From Bacteroidota bacterium (GTDB taxonomy: Bacteria; Bacteroidota; Bacteroidia; 2-12-FULL-35-15), in assembly GCA_025363555.1 (NCBI GenBank), contig JANYDQ010000397.1, positions 1-52,951 on the forward strand: a DNA stretch of 52,951 nt, given 5' to 3'. Below the pieces are notes generated by a model, which saw nothing but the letters and a program-made list of their open reading frames with translations, was not told the origin of the DNA and made no database searches. Each line of letters starts with the position of its first letter. Within the stretch, counting starts at the first letter, position 1. Positions 50,901 through 52,951 of this stretch are shown one piece after another. Both the position numbers and the translations under genes were made by a program.

Positions 50901-51195
50901 AACGCTTTTTAAAATAATTAATCATCCTCAACTAAAACCACATTTTGCAAAAGGACTCTCCATTAAAAACGAAGCGGAAATAATCACCTTATCAGGTGAG
51001 CTTTTTCGCCCGGACAGGGTGATACTGAAAGACAAAACCGCCATAGTGATTGATTATAAAACCGGGGGAGAAAAACCGAAACACAAAGAACAGATTCTTG
51101 GATATGCTGATTTGCTTACGCAAATGGGATATACGGTTTCTGAACGGTTGCTGGTGTATATGGAGGAAGAAAAAGTGGTTGTGGTTAATGATTAA
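47995..51195 (+). CDS. AddA/RecB-like UvrD helicase with C-terminal PD-(D/E)XK nuclease
   Basis: The 1066-residue protein has an SF1 helicase core with Walker A SSAGSGKTFTLVKEY (about residues 11-25), TFTNKAAAEMKERI (motif Ia), the Walker B DEFQDTS (about 406-412), VGDGKQAIYRFRGG (motif III) and VLYVGLTRAEERMYIL (motif VI, about 822-837). A C-terminal nuclease follows: FRPDRVILKDKTAIVIDYKTGGEKPKH (about 1003-1029, with Asp, Asp and Lys of PD-(D/E)XK). This is the AddA architecture of double-strand-break end-processing. The AddB-like partner is usually next door but is not in this window. The upstream neighbour is the divergent subtilase gene. Confidence 0.93.
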   Translation: MADKNFTVYKSSAGSGKTFTLVKEYLALALNDAANPPRAYKHILAVTFTNKAAAEMKERIIKALKELSEEDYSIISGGTKTMLAALKEHKKLNAIQQLDDTIIRNRARNILTAILHNYSDFAIGTIDKFVQKVVRTFAFDLKIPMSFDIEMDDDKLLTQAIDLLMGQIGTDEKLTKALVEYTESKTDDEKSWHIENDLKQFAKNLLTEDGAVYIEKLRELTVDDFFKIKETLASELKKFETIINLCGNEGLELIKKAGVEHDTFAGGKNGIGKYFIYLSESRLDKLTPTATVQNNIEEDKWYAGKASGADKAAIDSIKSKLLNVYGKATSFIEANLGEFILFLLINKNMYSLAVLNEIEKLMNEYKAENNILHISEFNKMIAKIVMNEPIPFIYERLGEKYNNYLVDEFQDTSVLQFQNLLPLIDNSLATGHFTMLVGDGKQAIYRFRGGEVEQFAMLPELFKHNNNELVLERQASLIRNHNPQVLKNNYRSKREVIEFNNSVFKILGNELNEKYKNIYLDLEQGFAADNTGGFVQVDFIQEQQEEGREQNRERTLHIIHQLKNDNYQLKDIAILVRKNTDGSDIANYLTANGIEVISSESLLLKNSKEINFIYSLLKYLANTQDAIVQAEIIEYLVSKNYLPSHSIDEMLVLKNTTSLLSVIKSAKIDFSVIHLGKMALYELCEELIRIFKLNATPNAYIQFFLDEVLNYSIKKNNNLNDFIEYWEEKRLKSSLIVPQGMNAVSIMTTHKAKGLEFPVVILPFCNGKVTNGKENLWIDVKNEKLPNLPSALVPAVAALQETMYADVYEEEVNKSLLDSLNVLYVGLTRAEERMYILTGKPSAKPQNLGTVSDMLAFYYTQKGEWDTAKTIYTFGNAIPRKPETLHLKPATLNFQLTTFNSNQWRDNIKMRAAAPTIWDTQAAETKKDYGVVVHTALAKIKTEDDIEPALKSMCAEGLITNEEKTNLQKTLFKIINHPQLKPHFAKGLSIKNEAEIITLSGELFRPDRVILKDKTAIVIDYKTGGEKPKHKEQILGYADLLTQMGYTVSERLLVYMEEEKVVVVND

Positions 51196-51226
51196 AGGTT
51201 CTACCTTTTGAAAAGGTAGAACCTTT
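51194..51226. terminator. Strong hairpin between the AddA-like and LytTR genes
   Basis: AAAGGTTCTACCTT and AAGGTAGAACCTTT form a 14-bp perfect stem with a 5-nt loop (TTGAA). It lacks a downstream T-run but lies just after one gene's stop and before the convergent one's, so termination of both is likely. Confidence 0.7.
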
Positions 51227-51233
51227 GGGCAAT

Positions 51234-51620
51234 TTACATCTTAATTATTTCCCGGTAATCTTTCCAGAATTCTAACTTGTATTGTTTTACCTGTCTTTTC
51301 AACTTTCTTGCCAGGCTATAACAAATAGTATGCTTCCTGCCTTTTACATCCACTTCATCAAAGCTAATTTTTTCGTTTTCCTCAATGTGGTTGAGGTTCA
51401 CCATTATATGCCTTTTGAGGATAAGAAGCCCGCACTTGGGGAATTTCCTTTCAATTTTTTTAATGCTCCACCTGCAGGTATGCAAGTCCGCGTTTTTATC
51501 CGTTACAATGGTTTTACCATTAATTTTTTCTATTGACGCAATATTGGCAACGTCAATTTTCTGTTTCCCTGATTTGTTCCGAACCGGGAGCCGCTGTTGG
51601 ATTTTTTTTTGATTTTCCAT
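51234..51620 (-). CDS. Standalone LytTR DNA-binding protein
   Basis: The 128-residue protein is a single LytTR domain, marked by IDVANIASIEKINGKTIVTDKN (about residues 22-43), WSIKKIERKFPKCGLLILKRHIMVNLNHI (about 51-79) and a terminal YSLARKLKRQVKQYKL. LytTR domains bind two direct repeats in promoters, usually behind a response-regulator receiver. Here no receiver is present and the 20-residue N-terminus is basic. In Bacteroidota many such orphans exist and act without phosphorylation or with a separate membrane partner. No sensor kinase is adjacent. Targets are unknown. Confidence 0.85.
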   Translation of the reverse strand: MENQKKIQQRLPVRNKSGKQKIDVANIASIEKINGKTIVTDKNADLHTCRWSIKKIERKFPKCGLLILKRHIMVNLNHIEENEKISFDEVDVKGRKHTICYSLARKLKRQVKQYKLEFWKDYREIIKM

Positions 51621-51800
51621 TTCAGTACATGATAAATAAAATTAGAAACCTTCAAACAACTTTTGCCTGAAGCGTTAATTTTTTTTGAAAAAATAATAAC
51701 GGGTAATTTTTTTATCATGATAAACTGAATTTTGTATTAAGTATTAACGCAAAACTTTAAATTATATTGTGTGTTTTTGAAAATATTTTTTTAGACAAAG

Positions 51801-51894
51801 ATTAACCACAAAGTTCACAGAGAACAAACACAAAGTACACAGTGAAATTTCTCTGTGAACTCTGGGCAACACCTTTGTGTTCTTTGTGGTTAAT
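51801..51894. repeat. REP-like inverted repeat (ATTAACCACAAAG ... CTTTGTGGTTAAT)
   Basis: A 13-bp perfect outer stem (51801-51813 with 51882-51894) encloses a second, perfect 11-bp stem TTCACAGAGAA/TTCTCTGTGAA (51814-51824 with 51849-51859) and a loop with 'AACACAAAG' sub-repeats. The word 'AACCACAAAG..CACA' recurs as dispersed intergenic repeats in Bacteroidota. Confidence 0.85.
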
Positions 51895-51901
51895 AAGCCT
51901 C

Positions 51902-52870
51902 TTAATTAAACGGAACATTCACTCCCTGTGGGGGAGCCCATTCTCCTTCCAGGACAATTCCGTTTGCCACCATTACAAAATTGATATACTTGCCCACAGG
52001 CAAACCACTTATTACCTGGCGCGAACTACCTGTTTTGGTTTTCCATGTTGCAGGGTCGTACACTCCTGGACCATAATAGATGGTGTAGTTTTTAGCATTT
52101 TTAATAACCTTACAGCTAACACCTACTTTTCCACCTCCGCGTTTAGTATTCAGCTTAAACACAGTTGCCGGCAATTGGGCATCGTTCCGAACTCCCTTGG
52201 TTTGGGTAGCCACTGCCGTAAGACTGAACAATGGTAAATTACCGTTAGCAAGGGTTGCGCAACTATTAATCATAATAGTAAAATTTTGAATCAACTGTTT
52301 TTTATACGTCTTAATCAAAATCCGTTCATTGCTCGATACTTCTCTCCTGTTTTTAGAAGCCAATGGAAACAAAGCATTGTATATACCTTCCACAAACGTA
52401 ACGGTAGGTACACAAGTCGCCATTTCTGGTATAGCTAATATCCTAGGTAATTTGTCGCTCACATAACCGCATAAAGCAAGGGGATTAAGCCTCCAAAGTT
52501 GAGGAGCAGGTTTAATGCTTGTAAATGGCGGAAGTGGTAAAGCTGAAAGTGCAGCCCTGTTTTTACGTGTTTCCATTTTAATAGCAGCTTTCTGTTTTTC
52601 GGTTAGTTTGGTGTGTTTTCCTTTCACAACACCTTTGTTGATTTTTTTCTTCGGGCTCTTTATATCCGAAGTTTTTCCTTTTGTAGATTTGTCTTTGTTG
52701 CCATTATCAATGCCAACAATAGCTAATATGAAAATACTCCATGCAATTAAAATTTTACTTTTAACCACACTCTGCAAGTTTTGTTTTGAGAAGCTTTGCA
52801 GTCTGCTCTCACCTTTTTTACCTGCTGATACAGCAGGTTTCACCGGGTTCACTTTTTTACTCTTTTTCAT
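51902..52870 (-). CDS. Lysine-rich protein with one TM segment and Fn3-like C-terminus, unknown function
   Basis: The 322-residue protein is not recognised. The first 40 residues are strongly basic (MKKSKKVNPVKPAVSAGKKG). One hydrophobic stretch follows (LIAWSIFILAIVGI, about 43-56), then a second lysine-rich stretch (SPKKKINKGVVKGKHTKLTEKQKAAIKM). The central region has a helix-rich segment (NERILIKTYKKQLIQNFTIMINSCATLANGN) and the C-terminal 80 residues read as a fibronectin-III-like sandwich (GVSCKVIKNAKNYTIYYGPGVYD ... PVGKYINFVMVANG). The long basic leader before a TM segment is odd for a normal signal peptide. It may be inner-membrane anchored with a periplasmic tail. A near -7 box (TACTTTTA) is just upstream. 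Confidence 0.7.
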   Translation of the reverse strand: MKKSKKVNPVKPAVSAGKKGESRLQSFSKQNLQSVVKSKILIAWSIFILAIVGIDNGNKDKSTKGKTSDIKSPKKKINKGVVKGKHTKLTEKQKAAIKMETRKNRAALSALPLPPFTSIKPAPQLWRLNPLALCGYVSDKLPRILAIPEMATCVPTVTFVEGIYNALFPLASKNRREVSSNERILIKTYKKQLIQNFTIMINSCATLANGNLPLFSLTAVATQTKGVRNDAQLPATVFKLNTKRGGGKVGVSCKVIKNAKNYTIYYGPGVYDPATWKTKTGSSRQVISGLPVGKYINFVMVANGIVLEGEWAPPQGVNVPFN

Positions 52871-52951
52871 TTTCGTATAAGATTTTAAGATTTATCGGTA
52901 AAAGTATTGTGGTTTTTTGCCTCCGCCAAATAAAAAAGGAAAAAACGTTCA

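Overview
The window looks like a chromosomal segment of an AT-rich member of the Bacteroidota, possibly from an environmental genome. The evidence is five proteins or fragments with type A type-IX-secretion (T9SS) C-terminal sorting domains, repeated -7 promoter elements of the form TAnnTTTG (some with a TTG 18-22 nt upstream), DUF4369/TlpA-type thioredoxins, and many family calls typical of that phylum. The sequence does not fix the genus. I see no rRNA, tRNA, CRISPR array, phage or intact insertion sequence.

Layout. 0-16 kb: mixed housekeeping and envelope genes. These are a T9SS cargo tail cut by the window edge, an RsbW-like anti-sigma kinase, an M42-type peptidase, a large sortilin/BNR-propeller T9SS cargo, a polysaccharide deacetylase, a GT2-like enzyme, a FabZ-like hotdog protein, two TlpA-like thioredoxins, a SCO protein, a lipoprotein, a UPF0316/DUF2179 membrane protein and a second BNR cargo. 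16.0-18.35 kb: an odd mosaic stretch. It holds a 9 x 21 bp tandem array, dense palindromes, and a broken T9SS cargo gene lying between two direct copies of an imperfect palindrome of about 95-100 nt. That gene is itself interrupted by about 450 bp of inverted BNR-gene debris. 18.35-20.8 kb: a CLC channel/transporter and RdgB. 20.9-43.4 kb: a large surface-glycan locus. 43.5-52.9 kb: Rel/SpoT, a small coiled-coil protein, a subtilase T9SS cargo, an AddA/RecB-like helicase-nuclease, a standalone LytTR regulator and an unrecognised lysine-rich protein.

The glycan locus starts from overlapping divergent promoters shared with rdgB. It opens with a PAPS sulfotransferase, then an ABC exporter pair of the Wzm/Wzt type whose ATPase carries a C-terminal extension like those that read glycan chain ends. 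After these come a hexapeptide acyltransferase, sugar epimerases (including a uronate-4-epimerase-like enzyme and GalE), about eight glycosyltransferases (GT4, GT2, GT61, GT11-like, DPM1-like), four SAM methyltransferases (two FkbM type, divergently oriented), an AsnB-type amidotransferase and two large membrane proteins. Overlapping or abutting genes (ATGA junctions, overlaps of 8-23 nt) show tight translational coupling. The likely product is a sulfated, methylated, acylated and possibly amidated O-antigen-like polysaccharide exported by the ABC pathway. In T9SS bacteria such surface LPS can serve as the anchor for secreted cargo, and the window encodes several such cargos; a link here is inference.

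The strongest candidates for something undescribed are the palindrome-flanked unit at about 16.56-18.33 kb with its scrambled insert, and the sulfotransferase-led ABC-type glycan locus. Gene boundaries and family calls rest on motif reading only; no database search was possible.
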